The notes: generated by a model from the letters alone, not told the origin. A stretch of 64,000 nt of DNA from Peptacetobacter hominis (GCF_006861675.1 NZ_SGJB01000003.1:1-64000); one strand, 5' to 3'; shown: positions 27,581 to 37,434, counted from the first letter of the stretch. Made by a program: numbers and translations.

Positions 27581-28369
27581 ATGGCTTATTTAGAATTAAA
27601 AAATGTCGGATTTTCTTATGATAACGGATATGAAGCTGTTAGAAATATAAATATGTCGTTTGAGCTTGGAGAATCAGTAGCTATAATAGGTGAAAATGGT
27701 GCCGGAAAAACTACAACAGTAAAGCTTATGAACAGACTTTTAGTTCCTACAAAAGGAGAAGTACTTGTCGATGGCAAATCTACAAAGGAATGTACAACTG
27801 CTCAGATTTCAAAAAAAGTAGGGTATGTATTCCAGAATCCGGACGATCAGATTTTCCAGGACAGTATATACAAGGAAATAGCATATGGACTAAAAAAAAT
27901 GAAACTAAGCCCAGATGAAATAGACAAGAAAGTTCGTGAAGCTGCAGAAATATGTGATCTAACAGAACATCTTGAAGATCATCCTTACAACTTACCATAT
28001 TCTAAACGTAAATTTATAACAATAGCTGTTATAATTGCTATGGATCCTCAGGTTGTAATACTTGATGAACCTACAGCAGGTCAGGATAGAACTTCAACAG
28101 AAGATTTAAAAAGAATAATAAATCACCTTGTAGAGAAGAATAAAGTTGTAATAACAATAACACATGATATGGAATTTGTAGTGGATCAGTTTGAACGTGT
28201 AATAGTTATGGCTGAAAAAGAAGTAAGAAAAGATGCATCACCAAAAGAAATATTCTGGGATAAGGAACTTCTTGAATTAAGCAGTCTTGAACAGCCTTAT
28301 ATATGTCAGCTTGCTGATATGATGGGCATAACAGATGTAATGACTATAAACGATTTACTTGATAAATAA
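27581..28369 (+). CDS. ecfA2: ECF transporter ATPase, second subunit with altered signature motif
   Basis: A 262-residue ATPase with Walker A GENGAGKTT, Q-loop VFQNPDDQIFQ, Walker B VVILDEPTAGQD and switch His in ITHDMEF. The usual LSGGQ signature is replaced by LPYSKRKFITIA. ATP sites in ABC dimers combine Walker A of one subunit with the signature of the other, so one of the two sites in this transporter should be degenerate. It is the last transporter gene before deoD. Confidence 0.9.
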   Translation: MAYLELKNVGFSYDNGYEAVRNINMSFELGESVAIIGENGAGKTTTVKLMNRLLVPTKGEVLVDGKSTKECTTAQISKKVGYVFQNPDDQIFQDSIYKEIAYGLKKMKLSPDEIDKKVREAAEICDLTEHLEDHPYNLPYSKRKFITIAVIIAMDPQVVILDEPTAGQDRTSTEDLKRIINHLVEKNKVVITITHDMEFVVDQFERVIVMAEKEVRKDASPKEIFWDKELLELSSLEQPYICQLADMMGITDVMTINDLLDK

Positions 28370-28384
28370 ATTAAAAATTATTCA

Positions 28385-28409
28385 GGCGGCGACAGTTACA
28401 GTTGCCGTC
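28385..28409 (+). other. Intercistronic hairpin between the ECF genes and deoD
   Basis: GGCGGCGAC pairs with GTTGCCGTC (with G-U pairs) around a seven-base loop. There is no T-run behind it, so it is not a standard terminator. It could mark mRNA processing or protect the upstream message. Confidence 0.4.
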
Positions 28410-28431
28410 TGATATTATAAAGGAGAAAAAT

Positions 28432-29154
28432 ATGTCAGAATTAAAAGGAACACCGCATAACAGTGCAGTAAAAGGGGAAATAGCAGATATAGTACTTATG
28501 CCAGGAGATCCGCTTAGAGCAAAATTAATAGCGGACAATTATCTTGAAAATGTTGTATGCTATAACACTATAAGAAATATATTCGGATATACAGGAGAAT
28601 ATAAAGGAAAGAGAATATCAGTTCAGGCGAGTGGAATGGGAATACCTTCTATGGGAATATATTCGTATGAACTTTTCAACCACTATGGAGTTGAGAAGAT
28701 AATAAGAATAGGTTCTGCCGGAGCAATATCAGAAGAACTTAAGCTTGGAGATATAGTAATAGCATCAGGAGTATGTACTGATTCAAATTATATATCTCAG
28801 TATAGACTTCCGGGATTATTTACTCCGTCTGGAGATTATGAAATGATAAAAACAGTTACATCTGTACTTGATGAGCAGAATGTAGACTATAAAGTCGGAA
28901 CTGTTTTTACATCAGATGTATTCTACAATGAAAGTATGTCAGACCTTGAAGATTGGAAAAAAATGAATGTACTTTGTGTTGAGATGGAGTCAGTATCACT
29001 TTACTGCAATGCAATAAGAGCAGGTAAAAAAGCATTATCTATGTTTACAATATCAGATCTTCCACTTGAAGGAGTTTCTATGGAAGCTGATGAAAGAAGA
29101 ACAAGCTTTACAAATATGATGGAAGCAGCACTTGAAGCAGCTATAAGAATGTAA
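28432..29154 (+). CDS. deoD: Purine-nucleoside phosphorylase, DeoD type
   Basis: A 240-residue enzyme that splits purine (deoxy)nucleosides with phosphate into base and (deoxy)ribose 1-phosphate. Family features are MPGDPLRAK, IGSAGAI for phosphate, VEMESVSLY for ribose and the purine-binding Asp in TISDLPL. I start it at 28432 behind AAAGGAG rather than ten codons earlier. It is the last gene of the yjjI-ECF operon, followed by a hairpin without a plus-strand T-run. Confidence 0.95.
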   Translation: MSELKGTPHNSAVKGEIADIVLMPGDPLRAKLIADNYLENVVCYNTIRNIFGYTGEYKGKRISVQASGMGIPSMGIYSYELFNHYGVEKIIRIGSAGAISEELKLGDIVIASGVCTDSNYISQYRLPGLFTPSGDYEMIKTVTSVLDEQNVDYKVGTVFTSDVFYNESMSDLEDWKKMNVLCVEMESVSLYCNAIRAGKKALSMFTISDLPLEGVSMEADERRTSFTNMMEAALEAAIRM

Positions 29155-29165
29155 TTTTATAATAT

Positions 29166-29197
29166 AAAAAAGTAGCCGGTGAAAAATCACCGGCTAA
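29166..29197 (-). terminator. Terminator of ddl
   Basis: TAGCCGGTGA pairs with TCACCGGCTA. On the minus strand it is followed by a T-run (29166-29170), placing it 18 bases after the ddl stop. Confidence 0.8.
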
Positions 29198-29213
29198 AAA
29201 TATATATAGAATA

Positions 29214-30113
29214 TTATTTAAGAGAGTACTGTATTAATTTATCAAGAAGCTGGCTGTAGTTTATACCTCTTGCAGCCGCACTTCTAGGTATAAGACTTGT
29301 TGCTGTAAGTCCTGGAAGTGTATTAAGCTCAAGAACATAAGGCACTCCATCGCTTATTATAAAGTCAACTCTTACATAAGCTCTACATCCGAACGCATCC
29401 CAGCATGCCTTTGAATATTCGTCGACTTTGTCCTGAAGCTCTTTTTCAAGATATACAACTTCTTCAACTGCACCGTTGTCAGAAGAGTATTTAGCCTCAA
29501 AATCGAAGAACTCCTGCTCAGATTTTATAGATATAGTAGGGAATACCTCTCCATTTAATATAAATGAAGTATACTCCTCTCCAGGAAGATACTGTTCTAT
29601 CATAACTTCAGTATCGACTTTAAGTCCTTCTATAACAGCATTTTCTATACCTTCTTTTTCTTTTATCATAAAAGTGGCAACACTTGAACCACCTGAATTT
29701 GGCTTAACAAATACTGGATATCCCATCTTTTCTATTCTATCGTAGTCAATTTCATCAACAGATTTTACAGTAATCCAGTCTGCTGTAGGTATACCTGAAG
29801 CCTTGCATATTTTCTTTGAAATATTTTTGTCCATACACATACCACTTGCAAGAGGTCCACATCCTGAGTATGGTATATCTCTTGTTTCAAGAACTGACTG
29901 AACACATCCATCCTCACCGAATTTTCCGTGAAGAGCAAGGAACGCAAAATCAGTATCATCAGGTATTTTTGTGAATACATCTGTTTTTTCATCTATAACA
30001 ACTTTGAATGGTTCGTATTTTTCTCTATCAAGACTATTAAAAACTCCTTCTCCAGATTTAAGAGAAATCTCTCTTTCAGAAGAAATACCTCCCATTACAA
30101 CTGCAACTTTCAT
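29214..30113 (-). CDS. ddl: D-alanine--D-alanine ligase
   Basis: A 299-residue ATP-grasp ligase that makes the D-Ala-D-Ala dipeptide for peptidoglycan. I place the start at 30113 (MKVAVVMGGISSEREISL) because GAGGTGAT lies just upstream; a longer frame of 24 more codons has no such site. The ATP-grasp motif GYPVFVKPNSGGSSVA, the metal-binding ELNTLPGLT and the Arg in YVRVDFI are visible. It is a single-gene unit, divergent from cinA. Confidence 0.95.
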   Translation of the reverse strand: MKVAVVMGGISSEREISLKSGEGVFNSLDREKYEPFKVVIDEKTDVFTKIPDDTDFAFLALHGKFGEDGCVQSVLETRDIPYSGCGPLASGMCMDKNISKKICKASGIPTADWITVKSVDEIDYDRIEKMGYPVFVKPNSGGSSVATFMIKEKEGIENAVIEGLKVDTEVMIEQYLPGEEYTSFILNGEVFPTISIKSEQEFFDFEAKYSSDNGAVEEVVYLEKELQDKVDEYSKACWDAFGCRAYVRVDFIISDGVPYVLELNTLPGLTATSLIPRSAAARGINYSQLLDKLIQYSLK

Positions 30114-30381
30114 CAAAATAATCACCTCATTAAAATATATTATAAATATTATCGTTATATCGTATCTAAAAATCCTATAATTCAATTATACAGAATGATG
30201 GAATCAAATGAAGAACCACATAATCACAAAATATCACATACAGTGGTACCTATATTGAAAAATTAGCATAATAAGAGAAAAATATAAAATCAAAACAGTT
30301 ATCATCAGTATATAAAATTGATTACTGAAAATAAGTCTGATAAAATTAGAATAGAATAATTTTTTCAAAGAGGTGAATTAA

Positions 30382-31650
30382 ATGAGAGTAGAGCTTGTAT
30401 CAGTAGGAACAGAGCTTCTTTTAGGAGATATAGTAAATACAAATGCACAGTACCTTTCAAAGGAACTTGCATCACTTGGAATAGAGGTATTCAATCAGAG
30501 TACAGTAGGAGATAATCCAAAGAGACTTCTTGAGTGCTTTGATGAGGCACTTAAAAGAAGTGATATGGTAATAACTACAGGAGGACTTGGACCTACAAAA
30601 GACGATCTGACAAAAGAAATGGCGGCGGAGTATTTTGGTCAGGAGATGGTTCTTCACGAGGAATCATGGAAATATATAGAAGAGAGATGCAGAAGATTTT
30701 CTCCGGGAAAACCAGTGCCACCAAACAATAAAAAACAGGCGTACTTCCCAAAAGAAGCGACTGTTATAAAAAACAACAACGGTACTGCACCAGGTGCAAT
30801 ATTTGAAAAAGATGGAAAAAGAATAATAGTAATGCCTGGACCACCTAGAGAAATGAAGGCTATGTTTGAAGAAAGTATAAGACCTTATCTGATGCAGTTT
30901 ACAGACAGTATGCTTGTATCCAGAGTTATGAGACTTTATGGAATAGGAGAGTCGGCACTTGAAATAGCGATAGAAGATATCCTTGATAGCCAGACAAATC
31001 CTACAGTAGCACTTTATGCAAAAGAGGCAGAAGTAACTATAAGGATAACTGCAAAGGCGAAAAATGAGGAAGAAGCAAAAGTAATGCTGGATGAAAAATC
31101 AGCAGAAATAAGAGAGATAGTTGGGAAATATGTATATGCTGAAGGTGATTCATCTATAATGGATGGAGAATCTGCACTTGAATATTCTGTTGCAGAACTT
31201 CTTGTAAAAAGAGGAAAAACTATCGCAGCGGCTGAATCATGTACAGGAGGACTTGTGGCAGCACAGCTTATAAATTATCCTGGAATATCAGAGGTATTTG
31301 TAGAGGGATGTGTCACATATACTAATGAAGCAAAGGTAAGAAGACTTGGAGTAAGTCAGGATACTCTTGATAAATACGGTGCTGTAAGTGAGCAGACTGC
31401 AAGAGAGATGGCAGAAGGAATAAGAAGAGAGGCAGGATCTGATATAGGTGTTGCTACTACTGGTATAGCTGGTCCTGGTGGAGGAACTGATGAAAAACCT
31501 GTTGGACTTGTGTATACTGCTGTATGTGTAGATGGTGAGACTTTTGTAAGGGAGAATCATTTCAGTGGAGATAGAAGAAAGGTGAGAAACAGAGCGACTA
31601 GACAGGTGCTTAGTGATCTTAGAATGATACTTGAAGGAATAGAGATTTAG
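30382..31650 (+). CDS. cinA: CinA family protein
   Basis: A 422-residue protein with an N-terminal molybdopterin-binding-like (MoCF) domain (GTELLLGDIVNTNAQYL and TTGGLGPTKDD). The C-terminal CinA domain (about 255-420: AAAESCTGGLVAAQL, VATTGIAGPGGGTDEKPVG) in relatives is a nicotinamide mononucleotide deamidase. In relatives the N-terminal domain acts as ADP-ribose pyrophosphatase. It works in NAD salvage, and in some species is linked to competence. GAGGTGAAT precedes the ATG, and a hairpin follows. Confidence 0.93.
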   Translation: MRVELVSVGTELLLGDIVNTNAQYLSKELASLGIEVFNQSTVGDNPKRLLECFDEALKRSDMVITTGGLGPTKDDLTKEMAAEYFGQEMVLHEESWKYIEERCRRFSPGKPVPPNNKKQAYFPKEATVIKNNNGTAPGAIFEKDGKRIIVMPGPPREMKAMFEESIRPYLMQFTDSMLVSRVMRLYGIGESALEIAIEDILDSQTNPTVALYAKEAEVTIRITAKAKNEEEAKVMLDEKSAEIREIVGKYVYAEGDSSIMDGESALEYSVAELLVKRGKTIAAAESCTGGLVAAQLINYPGISEVFVEGCVTYTNEAKVRRLGVSQDTLDKYGAVSEQTAREMAEGIRREAGSDIGVATTGIAGPGGGTDEKPVGLVYTAVCVDGETFVRENHFSGDRRKVRNRATRQVLSDLRMILEGIEI

Positions 31651-31659
31651 ACAAAATAA

Positions 31660-31700
31660 ACGACCACTCTTCTATTGGCTGTAGAAAAGTGGTCGTTCTT
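31660..31700 (+). terminator. Terminator of cinA
   Basis: ACGACCACT pairs with AGTGGTCGT; TTCTA and TAGAA extend the stem. The following TTCTTCTC is only partly T-rich. Confidence 0.6.
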
Positions 31701-31837
31701 CTCAAAAGAGAAGAAAATAAATGATTAACTTTTTTCTGTAAGCCACTTGCGTGGTTCTTTTTATATTTATATTATACAATAAAATTAAAGTAAGTAATAA
31801 TTTTATAATATATTTCGATATAAAAATGGAGAATATT

Positions 31838-34732
31838 ATGGATAGAATAAAAACTGATTTATTGGATGCTCTACAAACGGGATTTATAAATACAAAATAC
31901 GACTCGGTTGAATCATTGAGACCAAAGTTATTATACAATAACATAAAACGTGGAAGTACTATACTAGCAAATATCCAAAGAGAGTTAAGTAAATGTAATG
32001 AATTTTGGTTTTCAGTAGCATTTATAACTCAAAGTGGTTTAATTGTGTTAAAAGACACATTAAAAGCAATAGAAGGATATGCAAAAGGAAGGATACTTAC
32101 CACTGATTATTTAATGTTTAATGATCCAAATGCTTTGAGGGAACTTTTAAAACTAAAAAATGTCGAAGTAAAAGTATATACAAAAGGTGATTTCCATACA
32201 AAAGGATATATGTTCAAAGACGATATAAAAAGTACGTTTATAGTAGGAAGCGCAAACCTTACTCAAAATGCACTTAAACAATCAAAAGAATGGGGAATAC
32301 AAGTTTCATCTTTAGATGAAGGAGAACTTATACAAGAGACAAATCTAGAGTTTGAAATAATGTGGAACAATGCCGAAACACTTACTAAAGAGTGGATAAC
32401 AGAGTATGAGAAACACTTTAGAAAAAATAAAAATAAAAGAACAGAAATACGTACATATTCATTCGATGATTTTAAAATTTCTCCAAATGTTATGCAAAGC
32501 AAAGCATTGGAATCATTAAGTAATTTGAGAAAAAATGGGAAAAATAAGGCTCTTTTAATTTCTGCAACAGGTACTGGAAAAACATATTTAAGTGCATTTG
32601 ATGTTAAAAATATGAAACCCAAAAGAGTTTTATTTTTAGTGCATAGGGAACTTATTTTAAAAGATGCTGAGAGAAGTTTTAAAAATGTGCTTGGAAAAGA
32701 AATAAAGAGTGGAATTTTATCGGGAAGTAGTAAACAATACGATGTGGACTATATGTTTTCTACTATAAGTATGATGTCAAAAGATGATGTTATGACAAAA
32801 TTTAATAGGGATCATTTTGATTATATTATAATAGATGAGGCACATAGAAGTGGTGCAAATAGCTATAAAAAAATAATAGAATACTTCAATCCAAAGTTTA
32901 TGTTGGGAATGACAGCTACTCCTGAAAGGACTGATGGTTTTGATATATATACTCTTTTTGACCACAATATAGCATATGAAATAAGATTACAGGATGCACT
33001 TGAAGAAGATATGCTTTGTCCGTTCCATTATTTTGGTATATCTGAATTAGAAGTAGAAAATGAAACTATAAGTGATAACTCTGATTTTAGGTACCTTGTA
33101 TCAGATGATAGAATAAACCATATTATAGAAAAAATAGAATTTTATGGATACAGTGGTGATAGGGCCAAAGGATTAGTGTTTTGCAACAGTATAAAAGAAG
33201 CTAAGGAGTTGTCGAATAAATTTAATTTAAGAGGATACAAAACAATAGCGTTATCAGGTGAAAATTCAGAAAGTGAAAGAGCTGATGCAATAGATAGGCT
33301 TGAAAGTGATACTAGAGATGATTATATAGAATATATTTTTACAGTTGATATATTTAATGAAGGTGTAGATATTCCTTCTGTAAATCAAATTGTCATGTTG
33401 AGACCGACACAATCAGCTATTATATTTGTCCAGCAGCTAGGTAGAGGACTTAGAAAGTTTAAAGATAAAGAATATGTTGTAGTATTAGATTTTATTGGAA
33501 ACTATACAAATAACTATCTTATACCAATAGCACTTTCTGGAGATAGATCGTATAACAAAGACAACATAAGAAGATATGTAGCTGAGGGAAATAGAATTAT
33601 ACCTGGGTGCTCTACAGTTAATTTTGACAAGATAGCTAGAGAAAGAATATACGAAAAGATAGATAAAGTAAAATTAAATAGTGTATCAATAATAAAAAAA
33701 GAGTATTTCAATCTTAAATACAAATTAGGAAGGATTCCAAAACTTATAGACTTTGAGAAATACGGTTCTTTAGATGCAGAGAGAATTTTTCAAACTTGCA
33801 ATTCTTATCCAGAATTTCTGATGAAGTATGATAAGGATGATTATAAAATAACTTTTGACGATGATGCTAAGAACCAACTAGCATTTATATCTAACAAACT
33901 AGCAAATGGAAAGAGAATACATGATCTTGTAGTAATGAAAAATATTGTTATTAATAAAGATAATTTTCTATCTAATGCTATAGATGAATTAAAATCAGAA
34001 TTTGGGATAGAAATGACTGACACAGTTCTAAGAAACGTTATAAAAGTTTTATCAAACGAATTTGCAGTGAACTCTACAGAAAAGCGAAAAAATGCAAATT
34101 GTAAGTTTATAGATGAATGTGAGGGAAAATATATAGTTAATCCTAAGTTTAAAAAGGCTCTCTCAGATAAAAATTTAGAGTATGAAATTTTAGAAGTTGT
34201 AGAATATGGAATAAGGAAATATAAAGCAGCTTATTCAAATAAGTATAAGGATACAGAATTTAACTTATATAAAAAATATACTTATGAGGATGTATGCAAA
34301 CTTTTAAATTGGAGCACGAATGTTGTTGCTTTAAATATTGGGGGATATAAATATGACGAGGAAACAAACACATTCCCAATATTTATAAATTATAATAAAG
34401 ATGAGAACATAAATGATACTATAAAATATGAGGATAGATTTATAAACTCTAAGAAACTAATAGCAATATCAAAATCAAAAAGAGATAAAAATTCAAAAGA
34501 TATGCAACAGATAATAAATGCTCAAAAGAACGGAACGAGAATATTTCTATTTGTGAGAAAAAATAAAGATGATTCTACGTCTAAAGAATTTTACTTCTTA
34601 GGCGAGATGTATTTTGCAGGTGATATGAAAGAATTTATAATGCCAAATACAGAGGCTTCTGCTGTTGAAATATCGTATGAGTTAGAAAATCCAGTTAGAG
34701 AGGATATCTACGATTACATTACAGAACAATAA
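31838..34732 (+). CDS. PLD-nuclease/DEAD helicase/DUF3427 protein
   Basis: A 964-residue protein. I start it at 31838 behind GGAG, 29 codons inside the longest frame. Residues 40-180 form a phospholipase D-like nuclease domain with HTKGYMF (about 119) and GSANLTQNAL (about 137). A superfamily II helicase follows, with Walker A ATGTGKT (about 242), DEAH (about 332), the SAT-like motif MTATPERTDG and motif VI QQLGRGLRK. The last 400 residues match DUF3427. This architecture is common in defence islands and is thought to act against foreign DNA. It stands alone here, 5' of a PfkB gene; McrBC lies 7 kb away. Codon use is more AT-rich than in its neighbours. Confidence 0.85.
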   Translation: MDRIKTDLLDALQTGFINTKYDSVESLRPKLLYNNIKRGSTILANIQRELSKCNEFWFSVAFITQSGLIVLKDTLKAIEGYAKGRILTTDYLMFNDPNALRELLKLKNVEVKVYTKGDFHTKGYMFKDDIKSTFIVGSANLTQNALKQSKEWGIQVSSLDEGELIQETNLEFEIMWNNAETLTKEWITEYEKHFRKNKNKRTEIRTYSFDDFKISPNVMQSKALESLSNLRKNGKNKALLISATGTGKTYLSAFDVKNMKPKRVLFLVHRELILKDAERSFKNVLGKEIKSGILSGSSKQYDVDYMFSTISMMSKDDVMTKFNRDHFDYIIIDEAHRSGANSYKKIIEYFNPKFMLGMTATPERTDGFDIYTLFDHNIAYEIRLQDALEEDMLCPFHYFGISELEVENETISDNSDFRYLVSDDRINHIIEKIEFYGYSGDRAKGLVFCNSIKEAKELSNKFNLRGYKTIALSGENSESERADAIDRLESDTRDDYIEYIFTVDIFNEGVDIPSVNQIVMLRPTQSAIIFVQQLGRGLRKFKDKEYVVVLDFIGNYTNNYLIPIALSGDRSYNKDNIRRYVAEGNRIIPGCSTVNFDKIARERIYEKIDKVKLNSVSIIKKEYFNLKYKLGRIPKLIDFEKYGSLDAERIFQTCNSYPEFLMKYDKDDYKITFDDDAKNQLAFISNKLANGKRIHDLVVMKNIVINKDNFLSNAIDELKSEFGIEMTDTVLRNVIKVLSNEFAVNSTEKRKNANCKFIDECEGKYIVNPKFKKALSDKNLEYEILEVVEYGIRKYKAAYSNKYKDTEFNLYKKYTYEDVCKLLNWSTNVVALNIGGYKYDEETNTFPIFINYNKDENINDTIKYEDRFINSKKLIAISKSKRDKNSKDMQQIINAQKNGTRIFLFVRKNKDDSTSKEFYFLGEMYFAGDMKEFIMPNTEASAVEISYELENPVREDIYDYITEQ

Positions 34733-34750
34733 AAGCTAGGAGGACAACAT

Positions 34751-35653
34751 ATGAAACCATTAATCTTTGGTTCAGCTGTAATAGACGAAATCCTATACAT
34801 AAACACCCTTCCAGAATCTGGTGACGATGTAGAATGCACACTCAGAAAAACATCTCTCGGAGGATGTGCATACAACACAGCATGTATGCTTAGAAACCTA
34901 AACATACCTCACGATTTATGTACTCCGATTGGAACAGGTGATTATGCAGCTGAAATAGAAAAAAGACTTCACGAAAACGGATACAATACCATGATAAAAG
35001 ATCTGGAAAAAGATAATGGGCACTGTATCTGTCTTGTTGAATCCGATGGAGAGAGAAGTTTTATAACTATAAACGGTGTTGAGATAGAAATAAAAAAGGA
35101 ATGGCTTGAAAATATAAATACAGAGGAATATTCGTCTATATGTATCAATGGATATCAGGTTTGCAGAGAAAGTGGAGATATTGTGGTTTCATGGCTTGAA
35201 GAAAAATGGAGAAATAAAAAAATATTCTTTGCTCCAGGGCCACAGATAAATGATATTTCAGAAGACATCATGAAAAGAATACTTTCACTTTCTCCTATTA
35301 TGCATATAAATGAAAAAGAGGCTATTGAATTTACAAAAGAGAACACAATTGAAAAAGCGATACAGGAAATATACAAGATTACTTCAAATACAGTCATAGT
35401 AACAATAGGATTTGATGGAGCCATGTATATAGAAAATGGAAAAATTTCAAAAGTGGATGGATTTAAAACAGAGGCAGTTGATACCATAGGAGCAGGAGAT
35501 GGGCATATTGGAGCTGTTATTGCTGGAGTTGAAAGTGGTCTTTCTATACATGATTCAATAGTCCTGGCAAATAAAGTGGCATCTGAGATTATAAAGGTAA
35601 GTGGAGCTGTCATTTCATATGATGAATTTAAAAAACTTGGAATAAACATATAG
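34751..35653 (+). CDS. PfkB family carbohydrate or nucleoside kinase
   Basis: A 300-residue kinase of the ribokinase/PfkB family. The N-terminal GSAVIDEILYINTLPESGDDVE, the glycine-rich TSLGGCAYNTACML and the C-terminal DTIGAGDGHIGA with the catalytic Asp are visible. The second glycine-rich signature usually reads GAGDxFxGG, so the HIGA part is slightly divergent. The substrate is not clear. It lies 11 bases before an MFS transporter gene, which suggests uptake and phosphorylation of the same compound. AGGAGG precedes the ATG. Confidence 0.85.
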   Translation: MKPLIFGSAVIDEILYINTLPESGDDVECTLRKTSLGGCAYNTACMLRNLNIPHDLCTPIGTGDYAAEIEKRLHENGYNTMIKDLEKDNGHCICLVESDGERSFITINGVEIEIKKEWLENINTEEYSSICINGYQVCRESGDIVVSWLEEKWRNKKIFFAPGPQINDISEDIMKRILSLSPIMHINEKEAIEFTKENTIEKAIQEIYKITSNTVIVTIGFDGAMYIENGKISKVDGFKTEAVDTIGAGDGHIGAVIAGVESGLSIHDSIVLANKVASEIIKVSGAVISYDEFKKLGINI

Positions 35654-35664
35654 AGGAGGATGAG

Positions 35665-36951
35665 ATGGAACGGAATAATATAAAATATCTTGCTGGAAAA
35701 TATACATTTCTTCATATAAACTACTGGGGAATATACAGCGCTCTTTTGGGGTTTACTGCTGTATATATGATGTCGCTTGGAATGAGTGCATCACAGATAG
35801 GCTTTGCAATGGCGTGCTCAAGTATATGTTCAACACTTATACAGCCACCACTTGCGACATTTGCAGATAGTACCAGAAAATACACAATAAAGCAGATAAC
35901 ACTGTTTCTGGCAATTATAGGTATATCTTTTGTAATAGGTGTAAATTTTCTTCCTGTAGGAAATTCTGCAAAAGTAGTGATGTTTGTTGGTGCTATGGCA
36001 TCTACAAATATAATGCTTCCAATGCTTAATTCGATAAATGTATACTACACAAATAGAGGAGAATATATAAACTATGGAGCATCGAGAGGAATAGGATCAT
36101 TTTCATATGCAGTGGTATCGTATATACTTGGATACGCTGTTCGGATTTATGGAGAGAATATAATAACGCTATCGGCATTTATACTGTATATACTTCTGAT
36201 AGTTTCTATAATGCAGTTCAGAATGAAAAAAGATAAAAAAGATTTATACGAACAAAGATATGAAACAACTACAGAAGAGAATAATATATCAGAGTCTGGC
36301 AATATAGAAAATAAAAAAGGCGATATATCGTCAGCGTCGAATAATATAGACAAAAGAAACTTTTTTGTAAGACATAGAAGATATATGTTTCTTCTATGTG
36401 GAGTTGTATTTTTTTTTGCATTCCACAATATGACAAATACATATATGATACAGATTGTGGAATATCTTGGAGGAAACAGCCGGGATATGGGAATATCTGT
36501 GGCACTTGCTGCAGCTCTGGAACTTCCTACAATGTTTTTCTTTTCAAAGATAGTTGAAAAAATAGATTCAGCTAAACTTATGAAAATAGCGGGACTTAGC
36601 TTTTTTATAAAGTCCATACTGTTTTTTATGGCTGATAGTGTATATATCATATATGTATCACAGATAATGCAGATGTTTTCATTTGCACTTTTTATACCGG
36701 CATCTGTTTACTATGCAAATATTATAATGGATGAAAGAGACAAGGTAAAAGGTCAGGCATTTATGACTACTTCTTTTACGATAAGCGGTGTAGTAGGAAA
36801 TCTATTGGGCGGATATCTGATAGACAATATAGGTGTACACAATATGATGGCAGTATCTGTAATAAGTGCATTTATTGGAATGGTAATAGTATTTATAGCA
36901 GCCGGGGGGCGTGATTTCTATGAAAAAAATGTATCCGTCAAATCTTCATAA
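35665..36951 (+). CDS. MFS transporter
   Basis: A 428-residue protein with twelve predicted membrane helices and a charged central loop (about 190-235, rich in Lys, Glu and Asn). The N-terminal layout (LHINYWGIYSALLGFTAVYM, then MACSSICSTLIQPPLATFAD) resembles the MFS_1-like/nucleoside-symporter-like group. Paired with a PfkB kinase, it probably imports a sugar or nucleoside; this is inference. GAGGAGG precedes the ATG, and its 3' end overlaps the DUF1648 gene by 32 bases. Confidence 0.85.
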   Translation: MERNNIKYLAGKYTFLHINYWGIYSALLGFTAVYMMSLGMSASQIGFAMACSSICSTLIQPPLATFADSTRKYTIKQITLFLAIIGISFVIGVNFLPVGNSAKVVMFVGAMASTNIMLPMLNSINVYYTNRGEYINYGASRGIGSFSYAVVSYILGYAVRIYGENIITLSAFILYILLIVSIMQFRMKKDKKDLYEQRYETTTEENNISESGNIENKKGDISSASNNIDKRNFFVRHRRYMFLLCGVVFFFAFHNMTNTYMIQIVEYLGGNSRDMGISVALAAALELPTMFFFSKIVEKIDSAKLMKIAGLSFFIKSILFFMADSVYIIYVSQIMQMFSFALFIPASVYYANIIMDERDKVKGQAFMTTSFTISGVVGNLLGGYLIDNIGVHNMMAVSVISAFIGMVIVFIAAGGRDFYEKNVSVKSS

Positions 36952-37402
36952 ATTTGTTGAGTTTTCAGCATTTACAGTATTGATAATATCTTTTTTTATA
37001 TCTGTATATGGAATGAACACTCTTCCAGATAATATAGCTATACATTTTGATATACATGGAAATCCGGATAGATACGGATCTCCAAAGACTTTAATACTTA
37101 CAAGTATACTGATGATGATACCTATGGGTATTATAAGTATTTGTGCTCATTTTGTAGATGTGGAGTGTATGAACCTTACATTTAAGTTAAACAAAATAAA
37201 TAAAGTCGAAGTAAGAAAAAGCATTCAGTTAATGATGTATCTTCTGGAGCTTGAGTTTTCTGTGTTTGGACTATTTATAACTCTGAAATCATATAATCAA
37301 AGTGGAAGCGGTATACTTTCGGCTGTATTAGTTCTTGTAGTTATTATGACTGCGACTATAGTCTGGGGAATGAAAGACAGCAAAAGAAAGAACGATATGT
37401 AA
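36920..37402 (+). CDS. DUF1648 domain membrane protein
   Basis: A 160-residue protein with four predicted helices. The extracellular loop LPDNIAIHFDIHGNPDRYGSP is the hallmark of DUF1648, found in SdpI-type immunity proteins and in small clostridial membrane proteins. I prefer the ATG at 36920, since the GTG three codons earlier sits against the GGGGGG ribosome binding site. It overlaps the MFS gene in another frame, so it is probably expressed by coupling. Function unknown. Confidence 0.75.
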   Translation: MKKMYPSNLHKFVEFSAFTVLIISFFISVYGMNTLPDNIAIHFDIHGNPDRYGSPKTLILTSILMMIPMGIISICAHFVDVECMNLTFKLNKINKVEVRKSIQLMMYLLELEFSVFGLFITLKSYNQSGSGILSAVLVLVVIMTATIVWGMKDSKRKNDM

Positions 37403-37434
37403 ATTGACAAAACTTAGATTAAACGTTTTCAGTA

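Noticed and set aside
28385-28409. Terminator before deoD
   Set aside because: The hairpin lacks a T-run and has G-U pairs, so deoD probably remains in the operon.
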